This document shows positions 36,439 through 44,136 of a stretch of 64,000 bases of DNA, piece by piece. The DNA lies in contig NZ_AP024745.1 in assembly GCF_019704555.1 (NCBI RefSeq), positions 9,494,501 through 9,558,500 on the forward strand, written 5' to 3'. Position 1 is the stretch's first letter. The number at the start of each line of letters is the position of its first letter. A model generated the notes under the pieces. That model searched no databases. It was not told the DNA's origin and saw only the letters and a program-made list of their open reading frames with translations. Source of the stretch: Actinoplanes sp. L3-i22 (lineage in GTDB: Bacteria > Actinomycetota > Actinomycetes > Mycobacteriales > Micromonosporaceae). Position numbers and translations under genes: made by a program.

Positions 36439-37340
36439 GCGGCGATCTGCGGCTCGCCCCCGCCGGCTTCGCGGGTTCGGTCCGCCCGGTCGTGCTGAAC
36501 GCCGACGGGCAGCCGGTCTCCGGCCTGTTCATCCAACCGGAGACCGAGGTTCCCCGAAGCCTGGTGCTCGCCCTGCACGGGGCGGGCACCAGCGCGGCGT
36601 ACTTCCACGGTCAGGCGCACGGCGGCCTCTCCTTCCTGGACCTGGCGGCGAGGTTCGGCCACAGCGTGCTGGCGATCGACCGGCCCGGCTACGGCCGGTC
36701 GTCCACCTGGTTGCCGCTCGGGCTCGCCGCCGGCGATCAGGCCGCGGTGATCACCTCGGTGCTCAGCGACGTGACGGCCCATTTCCCGATCGGCGCTGGC
36801 GTGTTCCTGCTCGCTCACTCCTTCGGCGGCAAGGTGGCCCTGCACCTGGCCGGGGACAAGGCGATCGACGAGTTGCTCGGCGCGGACATCTCCGGGTGCG
36901 GGCACCAGTACGCCGTCGCACCGGCGCGACCGGGCGCCGGCGGCGGGCAGTCGGCCAGGAACTGGGGCCCGTTGCGCCTGTACCCGTCCGGCACGTTCAG
37001 CGCGAACGCCAGGATGTTCTCGACGGCGCCGGCCCGGGAGGCCGCGGACGCGCTCCGCTGGCCCGAGCACTTCGCCGACCTCGCCGGCCGCATCGAGGTG
37101 CCGATCCGGTTGACCTTCGCCGAGCACGAGGCCTGGTGGCGCTGCGACGCCGCGGCCCTCGCCGACCTGCACACCCGGCTGTCCCGCGCGCCACGGGTCG
37201 TCATCGACCAGCAGCCCGCCGCCGGACACAACGTCAGTCTGGGCTGGGCAGCCCAGGCCTACCACCTGCGGGTGCTGGCCTTCCTCGAGGACTGCCTGCT
37301 CCGCCGAGAACACGAACCCGTGGGAGGACTGGTCACATGA
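36435..37340 (+). CDS. Alpha/beta-hydrolase
   Basis: 301 aa from ATG 36435, overlapping the aromatase stop (ATGA). Oxyanion segment LALHGAGTS (about 48-56), nucleophile Ser in LAHSFGGKVA (about 129), acid candidate in LTFAEHEAWW and His in AAGHNVSLG (about 267). Reaction unknown; in aromatic polyketide clusters hydrolases may release the chain, hydrolyse an ester, or help ring closure. Its overlap with the next gene places it firmly in the operon. Confidence 0.88.
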   Translation: MSGDLRLAPAGFAGSVRPVVLNADGQPVSGLFIQPETEVPRSLVLALHGAGTSAAYFHGQAHGGLSFLDLAARFGHSVLAIDRPGYGRSSTWLPLGLAAGDQAAVITSVLSDVTAHFPIGAGVFLLAHSFGGKVALHLAGDKAIDELLGADISGCGHQYAVAPARPGAGGGQSARNWGPLRLYPSGTFSANARMFSTAPAREAADALRWPEHFADLAGRIEVPIRLTFAEHEAWWRCDAAALADLHTRLSRAPRVVIDQQPAAGHNVSLGWAAQAYHLRVLAFLEDCLLRREHEPVGGLVT

Positions 37341-38923
37341 CGCTGCAGGAGATCTCTCTCGGCTCGCCGACGTCGGAAGGCCCCGACCGCATCGACGAGC
37401 TGGCGACTCTGAAACGCCTGATCGGCGAGGGCCCGGATCCGGCCGCGACCCAGCGCCAGCACGCCAAGGGGAAGCTGACCGCCCGCGAGCGGATCGACCT
37501 GTTGCTGGACGAGGGGTCCTTCAACGAGGTCGAGCCGTTTCGCCGGCACCGGGCCCAAGGTTTCGGGCTGGAGGCCAAGCGGCCCTACTCCGACGGCGTC
37601 ATCGTCGGATGGGGCACCGTCTTCGGCCGTACCGTGTTCGTCTACGCCCACGACTTCCGGATCTTCGGCGGCGCGCTCGGCGAGGCACACGCGCAGAAGA
37701 TCCACAAGATCATGGACATGGCGCTGGCCGCCGGCGCGCCGATCGTGTCCCTCAACGACGGCGCCGGCGCCCGCATCCAGGAAGGTGTGACCGCGCTCGC
37801 CGGCTACGGCGGTATCTTCCAGCGCAACGCCGCGGCGTCCGGGGTGATCCCGCAGATCAGCGTCATGCTCGGCCCCTGCGCGGGCGGGGCGGCCTACTCC
37901 CCCGCGCTCACCGACTTCGTCTTCATGGTCCGCGACACCTCCCAGATGTTCATCACCGGGCCGGACGTCGTGCGCGCCGTCACCGGAGAGACGGTCGACC
38001 ACAACGGTCTCGGTGGCGCCGACGTGCACGCCGAGACGTCCGGGGTCGCTCACTTCGTCTACGACGACGAGCAGAGCTGCCTGTCCGAGGTCCGTTTCCT
38101 GCTGTCGCTGTTGCCGCAGAACAGCCGGGAGCTGCCCCTGGCCGCATCCGGAACGGACCCGGCCGACCGGCGCTGCGACCGGCTGCTCAGCATCGTTCCG
38201 CCCGACGGCGCGCAGCCCTACGACATGCGCGAGGTCCTCGCCGAGATCGTCGATGACGAGGAGTACCTGGAGGTCCACGAGAAGTGGGCGCCGAACGTCA
38301 TCGTCGCGCTCGGCCGGCTGGACGGCCGGCTGACGGGTTTCGTCGCCAGCCAGCCCCAGCACCTGGCCGGGGTGCTCGACATCCACGCCAGCGAGAAGGC
38401 CGCCCGCTTCGTGCAGATGTGCGACGCGTTCAACATCCCGCTGGTCACGCTCCTGGACATCCCCGGCTTCCTGCCCGGGGTGGACCAAGAGCACGGTGGC
38501 ATCATCCGGCACGGTGCGAAGCTCCTGTACGCCTACTGCACCGCCACCGTCCCGCGGGTCTCCCTGGTGCTGCGCAAGGCTTACGGCGGCGCGTACATCG
38601 TCCTGGACTCGCGCAGCGTCGGCGCGGACCTCGCCCTGGCCTGGCCCACCAACGAGATCGCGGTCATGGGGGCCGACGGCGCGGCCAGCGTCATCTTCCG
38701 CAAGCAGATCGCCGCGGCCGACGACCCGGAACTCGCCCGCAAACAGCTCGCACAGGACTACCGCGAACAGCTCATGCACCCCTACTACGCGGCGGAACGT
38801 GGCCTGATCGACGACGTCATCGATCCCGCCGACACCCGGACCGTCCTGATCGACGCGCTCCGGATGCTCGCCACCAAGCACGTCGACGCCCCGCACCGCA
38901 AGCACGGCAACCCTCCGCAGTAG
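37337..38923 (+). CDS. Acyl-CoA carboxylase beta subunit (carboxyltransferase)
   Basis: 528 aa from ATG 37337 (ATGA overlap with the hydrolase stop). Typical actinobacterial AccD/PccB: KLTARERIDLLLDEGSF near the N terminus, the oxyanion loops LGPCAGGAAYSPAL (about 180) and the later LRKAYGGAYIVLDSRS (about 412). It transfers the carboxyl from biotin to acetyl- or propionyl-CoA. With the alpha subunit (29442) and the epsilon gene just after it, it forms a complete enzyme for extender supply. The residue that sets acetyl versus propionyl preference was not assigned. Confidence 0.95.
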   Translation: MTLQEISLGSPTSEGPDRIDELATLKRLIGEGPDPAATQRQHAKGKLTARERIDLLLDEGSFNEVEPFRRHRAQGFGLEAKRPYSDGVIVGWGTVFGRTVFVYAHDFRIFGGALGEAHAQKIHKIMDMALAAGAPIVSLNDGAGARIQEGVTALAGYGGIFQRNAAASGVIPQISVMLGPCAGGAAYSPALTDFVFMVRDTSQMFITGPDVVRAVTGETVDHNGLGGADVHAETSGVAHFVYDDEQSCLSEVRFLLSLLPQNSRELPLAASGTDPADRRCDRLLSIVPPDGAQPYDMREVLAEIVDDEEYLEVHEKWAPNVIVALGRLDGRLTGFVASQPQHLAGVLDIHASEKAARFVQMCDAFNIPLVTLLDIPGFLPGVDQEHGGIIRHGAKLLYAYCTATVPRVSLVLRKAYGGAYIVLDSRSVGADLALAWPTNEIAVMGADGAASVIFRKQIAAADDPELARKQLAQDYREQLMHPYYAAERGLIDDVIDPADTRTVLIDALRMLATKHVDAPHRKHGNPPQ

Positions 38924-38955
38924 CCACCAGCGCCTGCCGGACCGGAGGAACGACC

Positions 38956-39147
38956 ATGGCCGATGACCGACCGCTGCTGCGCGTCGACGGGCCCCTGGAC
39001 GACGAGGAGACGGCCGTCGTCGTCGCGGTGCTGCTCGCCGTCGCCCAGGCCCGCGCGCGGCGACTCGCCGCTGCCTCCCCCGAGGCGGCCCCCTGGCATC
39101 GCCGCCGTCAGGGCTGGCAGCCACCACGAAGAAGGGATCCTCGATGA
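38956..39147 (+). CDS. Acyl-CoA carboxylase epsilon subunit
   Basis: 63 aa from ATG 38956 (GGAGGAA 5-6 bases upstream). The short acidic N-terminal part LLRVDGPLDDEETAVVVAVLLAVAQA, then a basic tail with W (APWHRRRQGWQPP), is the usual pattern of the small epsilon subunit that activates actinomycete carboxylases. Directly after the beta subunit, and its stop overlaps the next gene. Confidence 0.85.
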   Translation: MADDRPLLRVDGPLDDEETAVVVAVLLAVAQARARRLAAASPEAAPWHRRRQGWQPPRRRDPR

Positions 39148-39527
39148 ATCCGGTCGGGACATGGCGTCTCGTCTCGTTCGATCAGGCTGACGCCGATGGC
39201 CGGACGCTGGCGGGCCCGCTCGGCGCCCAGCCTCGCGGCCTGCTCATCTACACCCCGGAGGGACACCTCTCAGTGAGCATGATGAGCACGACCGCGGGAC
39301 AAACACCCCAGTTCATGGGCTACGCCGGCCGGTGGCGGATCGACGGCGCCCACCTGATCCACCAGATCCACGTCTCGTCCCGGCCTGACTGGATCGGCGC
39401 CGAACAGATCCGAGAACCCGAACTCGACGGCGAGCGCATGACGATCCGGACCACCCAGGTCGTCGACGGGCAGACCCGCACCCGGATCCTCTGCTGGGAA
39501 CGCGCCTCCCCGCACCACTTCGCATGA
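39144..39527 (+). CDS. Lipocalin-like domain protein
   Basis: 127 aa; ATG 39144 overlaps the epsilon stop. Starts MNPVGTWRLVSFDQ and continues LIYTPEGHLSVSMM, YAGRWRIDGAHLIHQI, the signature of the lipocalin-like (Lipocalin_5) family. Cytoplasmic beta-barrel; related proteins occur in pigment and aromatic polyketide clusters and may bind the product or act in cyclisation. Role here unknown. Confidence 0.82.
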   Translation: MNPVGTWRLVSFDQADADGRTLAGPLGAQPRGLLIYTPEGHLSVSMMSTTAGQTPQFMGYAGRWRIDGAHLIHQIHVSSRPDWIGAEQIREPELDGERMTIRTTQVVDGQTRTRILCWERASPHHFA

Positions 39528-39556
39528 ATCCACGCCCCCGAGAGTGGGAGATCAGC

Positions 39557-40144
39557 ATGTCCGTTTCCGCCGCCCTGCCACAGCCCCGGCCCCGGGTGCT
39601 GGCCGACGTAATCCCCGGCGCCATCGCCCGTGACCTCGCGCTGATCGCCGGCGGCGCCGGCTTCATCGGCGTACTCGCCCAGCTCGCCGTGCACATGCCC
39701 GGCACCCCGGTCCCCATCACCGGCCAGACGCTGGGAGTCCTGCTCGTCGGCACAGCCTACGGGGCGCGCAGGGCCGCGGCCGCCATCGCGTTGTACGCCG
39801 TCGCCGGCGTGCTGGGCGTGCCGTGGTTCGCCGGCCACAGCAGCGGCTACGTCAACGCGTCGTTCGGCTACGTCATCGGGTTTCTCGCCGCCGGCACAAT
39901 GTGCGGCTTCCTGGCCGGACGCAAGGCCGACCGGTCGGTGCGCCGCTCGATCCCGGTCATGCTTGCCGGCCAGGCGCTCATCTACGGCGCCGGCATGGCC
40001 TGGCTCGCCGCGGTCGCGCACCTGACCGCAGGCCAGACGATCAGCCAGGGCCTACTCCCGTTCCTGCTCGGCGATGTGATCAAGGCGGCGCTGGCGGCCG
40101 GGCTGACGCCCATCGCGTGGGCGCTGGTCGATTGGCGTTACTGA
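39557..40144 (+). CDS. bioY: Biotin transporter BioY (ECF S component)
   Basis: 195 aa from ATG 39557 (GGGAG, 6 bases spacing); an in-frame ATG at 39524 overlaps the previous stop and is the alternative. Six helices; BioY hallmarks VPITGQTLGVLLVGTAYG, then YAVAGVLGVPWFAG and YVIGFLAAGTMCGFLAG. Imports biotin. No EcfA/EcfT genes are adjacent, so it uses shared modules or works alone. It ends the operon that encodes a biotin-dependent carboxylase, a fitting partner. Immediately followed by a truncated integrase. Confidence 0.93.
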   Translation: MSVSAALPQPRPRVLADVIPGAIARDLALIAGGAGFIGVLAQLAVHMPGTPVPITGQTLGVLLVGTAYGARRAAAAIALYAVAGVLGVPWFAGHSSGYVNASFGYVIGFLAAGTMCGFLAGRKADRSVRRSIPVMLAGQALIYGAGMAWLAAVAHLTAGQTISQGLLPFLLGDVIKAALAAGLTPIAWALVDWRY

Positions 40145-40181
40145 CGCCGCATCTCGAAAAAGGCCGAACGCGGCGACGGCT

Positions 40182-40994
40182 GCGATCGCGGACGAGCACG
40201 TCGCCCAGTTCATCTCGCGCGAGCTCGCCGCCGGCCGTGGTCCGGTCACGTTGCGCCGCTGCGTCACGGCCCTGTCGAGCGCGCTCAACGACGCCCGCCG
40301 CAACCACCGGCTGCCCCATAACGCCGCCCGATTCGCCAAGATCCCGCGCCTGCCGCGTCCTGAGCTCACCTGCTGGAGCACCAACCAGGCCAGCGCGTTC
40401 CTGCGGTACTGCCGCACCGTCGACGCCCCGATGGCGGAGCTGTTCGAGCTGATGATCTGCACCGGGATACGCAAGGGCGAGACCCTCGGCCTGCACTGGG
40501 CCGATGTGGATTTGGCGGCGCGGGCGCTGTTCGTGCGATGGACGCTGGTCAGCGTCGACAACAGCCGCAGCATGTTCAACGCGCCCAAGACCAAGGGCAG
40601 CCGAGCCTGGGTCGCAGTGTCCGACCGGGCCATCGCGGCACTGCAACGGCAACGCCGCCGGCAGCAACTGGCCACCCGCGGCTACGACGACCTCGACCTC
40701 GTGTTCGCCCGGCCCGACGGGCAACCCCTACGCCCGCAGTACGTGCTCGACCGCCTGCGCCGCCTCACCGCCGACGCCGAGCTGCCAGCCATCCGGGTGC
40801 ACGATCTGCGGCACATCGCCGCCACCATCATGCTCAGCCATGGAGCGCCACTGGCAGTAGTCTCCAAGACGCTGCGGCACAAGAATGTGGCCACCACGAT
40901 CGACCTCTACGGCCATCTCACCCGCGACGCCGCCGACGACGGCGTCAGCGCCACCTGCGCGGCCCTCGACGCGGCCGACGCTCTGGCAGCCTGA
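40182..40994 (+). pseudogene. Tyrosine integrase, 5'-truncated
   Basis: Similarity begins in the middle of the core-binding domain (DEHVAQFISRELAAGRGPVTLRRCVTALSSALNDA) and the N-terminal arm-binding part, about 100 residues in the family, is missing. The frame runs back without a start into the bioY stop. A TTG at 40251 could allow a 247-aa product. The catalytic domain is intact: Arg in TGIRKGE, HDLRH, the second His in LRHKNVATTIDLYGH and its Tyr nucleophile. This resembles integrases of actinomycete integrative elements (pSAM2-like). It points towards a tRNA-derived attachment scar 104 bases downstream. Probably the leftover of a deleted element. Confidence 0.8.
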
Positions 40995-41058
40995 GCGCCA
41001 TTGCAAGATTTGTGTTCGGCTGCGACAGCCACGCGACAACATGACCCCGAAATGATCT

Positions 41059-41090
41059 CAGGGGATATGCGGAATTCCGCATATCCCCTG
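41059..41090. repeat. 32-bp perfect palindrome
   Basis: Left arm CAGGGGATATGCGGAA, followed directly by its exact reverse complement, with no loop base. It lies 64 bases after the integrase stop and 8 bases before the tRNA scar. It may be an integrase/excisionase site or a two-way terminator. Confidence 0.9.
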
Positions 41091-41097
41091 GTCAGAT

Positions 41098-41134
41098 TGG
41101 TCGGGCTGACAGGATTTGAACCTGCGACCCCTTG
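41098..41134 (-). other. tRNA 3'-end fragment (attachment-site scar, probably tRNA-Pro)
   Basis: Read on the minus strand, the 37 bases contain the variable-loop end, T arm (GGTTCAAATCC), acceptor end CAGCCCGA and CCA. The acceptor would pair with a CGGGCTG 5' end, as in actinobacterial tRNA-Pro. The D arm and anticodon part are absent; beyond 41134 the sequence is unrelated. This is the usual identity segment left by tRNA-targeting integrases. Confidence 0.8.
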
Positions 41135-41354
41135 TGACCAACCGCGACGGTCCGAAGCTTCTCATCCGTTGCCGGAAATTGCTGTTGACCTGTACAAGGG
41201 CCGCCAGACGGCGATCAATACTTATCACTTGGTGTCACTAATCGGACGTAGTTTTCGAGGGATAAACGGGGGCGACCGCCGACCGGCCAACGGCGGGAAT
41301 CTACCGGCTGCGGCCGATGCTTGTACGGCCACGGCGGGGCGCGTGCCTGCGCCG

Positions 41355-41520
41355 TCAGACAGCGACGATGCGCCGAATCGTGCTCGCGCCGGCCCGATGG
41401 TCCAGCTATAGAAGCTCGCCTTGGATGCTCTGCTGCCGCCATCAGGGAGTCTCCGAGCCAGGCGCCGGACCAGCTCCCGGGTCTCGTGGCTGATCGGTGG
41501 GCGACCGGCCTTGCCTGGTT
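41355..41520 (-). pseudogene. Decayed integrase-core transposase fragment
   Basis: On the minus strand, GRPPISHETRELVRRLAR (about 41495-41440), then after a frame change SIQGELL-stop-LDHRA, then GASTIRRIVAV and a stop (41357). In order these match the region just before the rve domain of IS481/IS3-like transposases (RPPIS..RELVLRLAR...RRIQGELLKLGHRVGASTIRRIL). Frameshift and an internal stop show decay. Confidence 0.65.
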
Positions 41521-41742
41521 AGCAGTGGAGGCGTCCGGGCCAGGGCAAGCAGAACAGCGTGCCCCGTCTGTCCAAGCAGACGCAGCAAAGTACCGTCACC
41601 CGGATGGTGTAGGACGATGACCCGGCCAGCACCGCGGTCTCACGGCTTGACCAGCACGGATGGCCTTTTCGGCACCCGCAGGACGCCCTGACACCGGGCC
41701 AGCAGCGGGCGGGCCGCCGGTTGCGGCTCTAGCATCGTGGTC

Positions 41743-42699
41743 ATGGGTCTGCGCTCATGGGTGTCCACCGCGAAGGGCAAGGCCGTGGTGGTCGGTTCTG
41801 CGGTCGCGGGCTTGGTTGCCGGGGTGGTGGTGGCTGTCCCCGAGTGGAGGGACTCGGTCGTCGATTGGGTGACCGGAGCCGACTCGAAGCAGGCCGAGCC
41901 GGATCTTGGACTGCTCGCCGCGCCACCGTACAACGTCCCGCCGGACCGTCCCCTGACGTGTGCGGCGGGCGACGACCCGGCGGATTCATGGACGTACACG
42001 GCGACGTTCAGCGGTACCGAGGGATTGGTCGTGACGGACGTGCGGTTCGGCCCGCGGCTGGTCGCGCGCAGGATGAGCGTTCCGTATCTGATCCTCGGCG
42101 GAACCGTCGGGCATCTGTCGGCCACGCCAATCGCCTCGGATCCCGACCTGACGTCGGTGCTCGTCGGCGATGCCACCTGCAGCGCGGAGGCCGTTACGGC
42201 GACTTACCGGGTCAGCAGCCAGTCGCTGCGCCGGTCGTTCCTGGTCCGGCAGGTGTACCGGTTCGACGACTACCGTGCCGACGAACGCTGCGAGTCGAGC
42301 CTGACCGCCCAGTGCGTCCGGTTCTGGCCGTCCGTCTACTGGGCTCTGGAAGGTGCCGAGGCGAGAACCGCCGAGCTGGGCTTCGACGTCGTACAAAGGT
42401 TCGACTTCGACCCCGACCACGTCGGCACCGGCGCCGCTGACATGATCCACGACGTCGCCAGTATGAAAGGCAGCGTCCGGCACCTGGCCGAAGACGGCGC
42501 CCTGCGCTACGAGGACGCCTACCAGACGATCAAGGACGGCGGGACGAAGGAGTGGGAGAACTGGCACCAGACTGGCCGTACTTCGGTCGGGCTGCCCGGC
42601 CCTGCCGGTCAGCCTGCGGGGCTCGCCCTACGTCGGCGGCCACGCCGGCTGTTCGGAGTGCGTCCACGCTCACTGGTCCTGGTTCAGCCAACTCCCTGA
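41743..42699 (+). CDS. N-terminal part of a frameshifted membrane-anchored protein
   Basis: ATG 41743; an N-terminal membrane helix (KAVVVGSAVAGLVAGVVVAV) then an extracellular region with paired cysteines (LTCAAG, ATCSAE, ERCESS..AQC). The plausible protein ends near 42590 (KEWENWHQTGRT). The tail after that is arginine/proline-rich shadow-like sequence, while good sequence continues in the +1 frame (next entry). One base gained or two lost near 42575-42600 would explain it: true pseudogene or assembly error. Together the halves would make about 715 aa. Family not recognised. Confidence 0.6.
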   Translation: MGLRSWVSTAKGKAVVVGSAVAGLVAGVVVAVPEWRDSVVDWVTGADSKQAEPDLGLLAAPPYNVPPDRPLTCAAGDDPADSWTYTATFSGTEGLVVTDVRFGPRLVARRMSVPYLILGGTVGHLSATPIASDPDLTSVLVGDATCSAEAVTATYRVSSQSLRRSFLVRQVYRFDDYRADERCESSLTAQCVRFWPSVYWALEGAEARTAELGFDVVQRFDFDPDHVGTGAADMIHDVASMKGSVRHLAEDGALRYEDAYQTIKDGGTKEWENWHQTGRTSVGLPGPAGQPAGLALRRRPRRLFGVRPRSLVLVQPTP

Positions 42700-42886
42700 C
42701 CAGGCCCGCGTCGATAGCAAAGGGCGCCGCTGGAGTGACGGCCGGCCACAGATTCTCGACGGCTCCCGGCAGACCGCCTGCATCGGCTGGGTCGCGGCCT
42801 CCCGGCCCGGCACCCAGGCCGACTGGTGCGCCCGGGCCACCGCGTCGCCGGGCTGGCAGGGGGCGTCCCTGAACGGGGACCGTCCG

Positions 42887-43888
42887 GTGATGTACTGGCA
42901 GACCCAGTTCCGGGCTGCCACCGCTCCCTCGCCGGACAGCCCGCGCTGCACCGGCGCGGATGCCGAGGACGACGACGCGCGCTGCCGGGGTGTCGTCCTC
43001 GACGGCAAGCGGTATCCCGTCGGTGACGCCGCCTGGCCTGAGCTGCCCACCAAGAAGCACGGCGGGAACGGCTCGATGTTCATCGTTCCGGCCCGGAAAC
43101 TGGCAACGGTCGCCGCTCCCGCCCGGCACGGCCAGGTGGCGATCAAGGAACTCCCGGGACGTCCCTACACGACCACCGGTGACCGCCTGCCCACCGGATG
43201 GCTGCAGCCGGTCGTGCTAACCCTTGACGACACCCACGAGCAGGGGCCGTACTACCTGCGCGTCCGGTCGACCGGCGCGGCGATCCTCAACAACGAGAGC
43301 GCCGCCGCGTCGGCCACACCGTGGGTCACCGTCTACAACGATCCCGTCCCCGGCGGGACGGACACGCCGATCACCCTCAGCCAACCCGCCCGCCCGGTCC
43401 TGACAGGCCCCGCCGGCCGTGCGCCGATGGTCGCATACGTGGTGTTCGACCGCGAGCCGCCGGCCGGGACCGTCTCGTACCAGCTGGACGCCGCTCCCGA
43501 CGGCGTCGAGGACTATGCCGGCTCGACCGGCATCGGCGACACCGAACCGATATACCTAGCCGCCGCCGGCGCGGACCCGAAGCAGGCCGTGATGAGGCCG
43601 TCGGAGACGTGGCTGTCCTCGTCGTCCGAGTTTGCCTTGCAGAAGATGACCTGGTCACGGTGGGGGCCCGACCGCGCCGAGGGCACCGGCAACGCCTACG
43701 TCAACCTGTGCGACCCGACGTGCGCGGAGAGCACCGGACGAGTGACCTACCCGGTCGACGTGGTCCTGAGCGACCCCGAGACCCGATGCGGCAAGAAGTT
43801 CTTCACGACCTTCCGGATGGCGGCGAAAGGCGAACCACCACCCGGCGCGCCCGGAAACACCGACCTCGACATCGCCCCCTTCTGCTGA
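42887..43888 (+). CDS. C-terminal part of the frameshifted protein
   Basis: The frame is open from about 42594 without a start codon and already reads protein-like sequence there: GSPYVGGHAGCSECVHAHWSWF, GRRWSDGRPQILDGS. The first possible start is GTG 42887. It has an extracellular, cysteine-containing beta-rich pattern (RCTGADAEDDDARCRG; NLCDPTCAEST; C-terminal APFC). It has no signal sequence of its own and no ribosome site at 42887, so it is best read as the second half of the gene starting at 41743. Function unknown. Confidence 0.6.
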   Translation: MMYWQTQFRAATAPSPDSPRCTGADAEDDDARCRGVVLDGKRYPVGDAAWPELPTKKHGGNGSMFIVPARKLATVAAPARHGQVAIKELPGRPYTTTGDRLPTGWLQPVVLTLDDTHEQGPYYLRVRSTGAAILNNESAAASATPWVTVYNDPVPGGTDTPITLSQPARPVLTGPAGRAPMVAYVVFDREPPAGTVSYQLDAAPDGVEDYAGSTGIGDTEPIYLAAAGADPKQAVMRPSETWLSSSSEFALQKMTWSRWGPDRAEGTGNAYVNLCDPTCAESTGRVTYPVDVVLSDPETRCGKKFFTTFRMAAKGEPPPGAPGNTDLDIAPFC

Positions 43889-44136
43889 CCGGGGCGGGCA
43901 GGCCCAGCACGGCAATGATCGGGCGAGTTTCTCGAAAGAAGGTCCGCTTCGTGGCAGGCTGCAGACCCCCGGGAGTGTGGTAGGCGCCCGACACCCAGAC
44001 CCGAGGGGTCAGATCTGCTGCCGCATCTGCGGGTACCGAAAACCTCATCCGCGCTGGTCCAAGCCATCCCAACAGTCGGCGAAGGGCCTTCCCCTCGAAC
44101 TTGAACACTTACGTCGGCGGCTCCAACGTCGCCTAC

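Larger units (their letters stand above)
40995..41742. other. Junction region: palindrome, tRNA scar, transposase debris
   Basis: 748 bases without an intact gene, holding a 32-bp palindrome (41059), a tRNA 3' fragment (41098) and a decayed transposase piece (41355-41520). The remainder shows nothing recognisable. Confidence 0.7.

Noticed and set aside
28195..40144. SARP or LuxR regulator inside the polyketide operon
   Set aside because: Every gene in the operon is assigned to another family; regulation must come from outside.
41098..41180. Complete tRNA gene on the minus strand
   Set aside because: Only the T arm and acceptor end are present; the D and anticodon arms cannot be formed from the sequence to the right.
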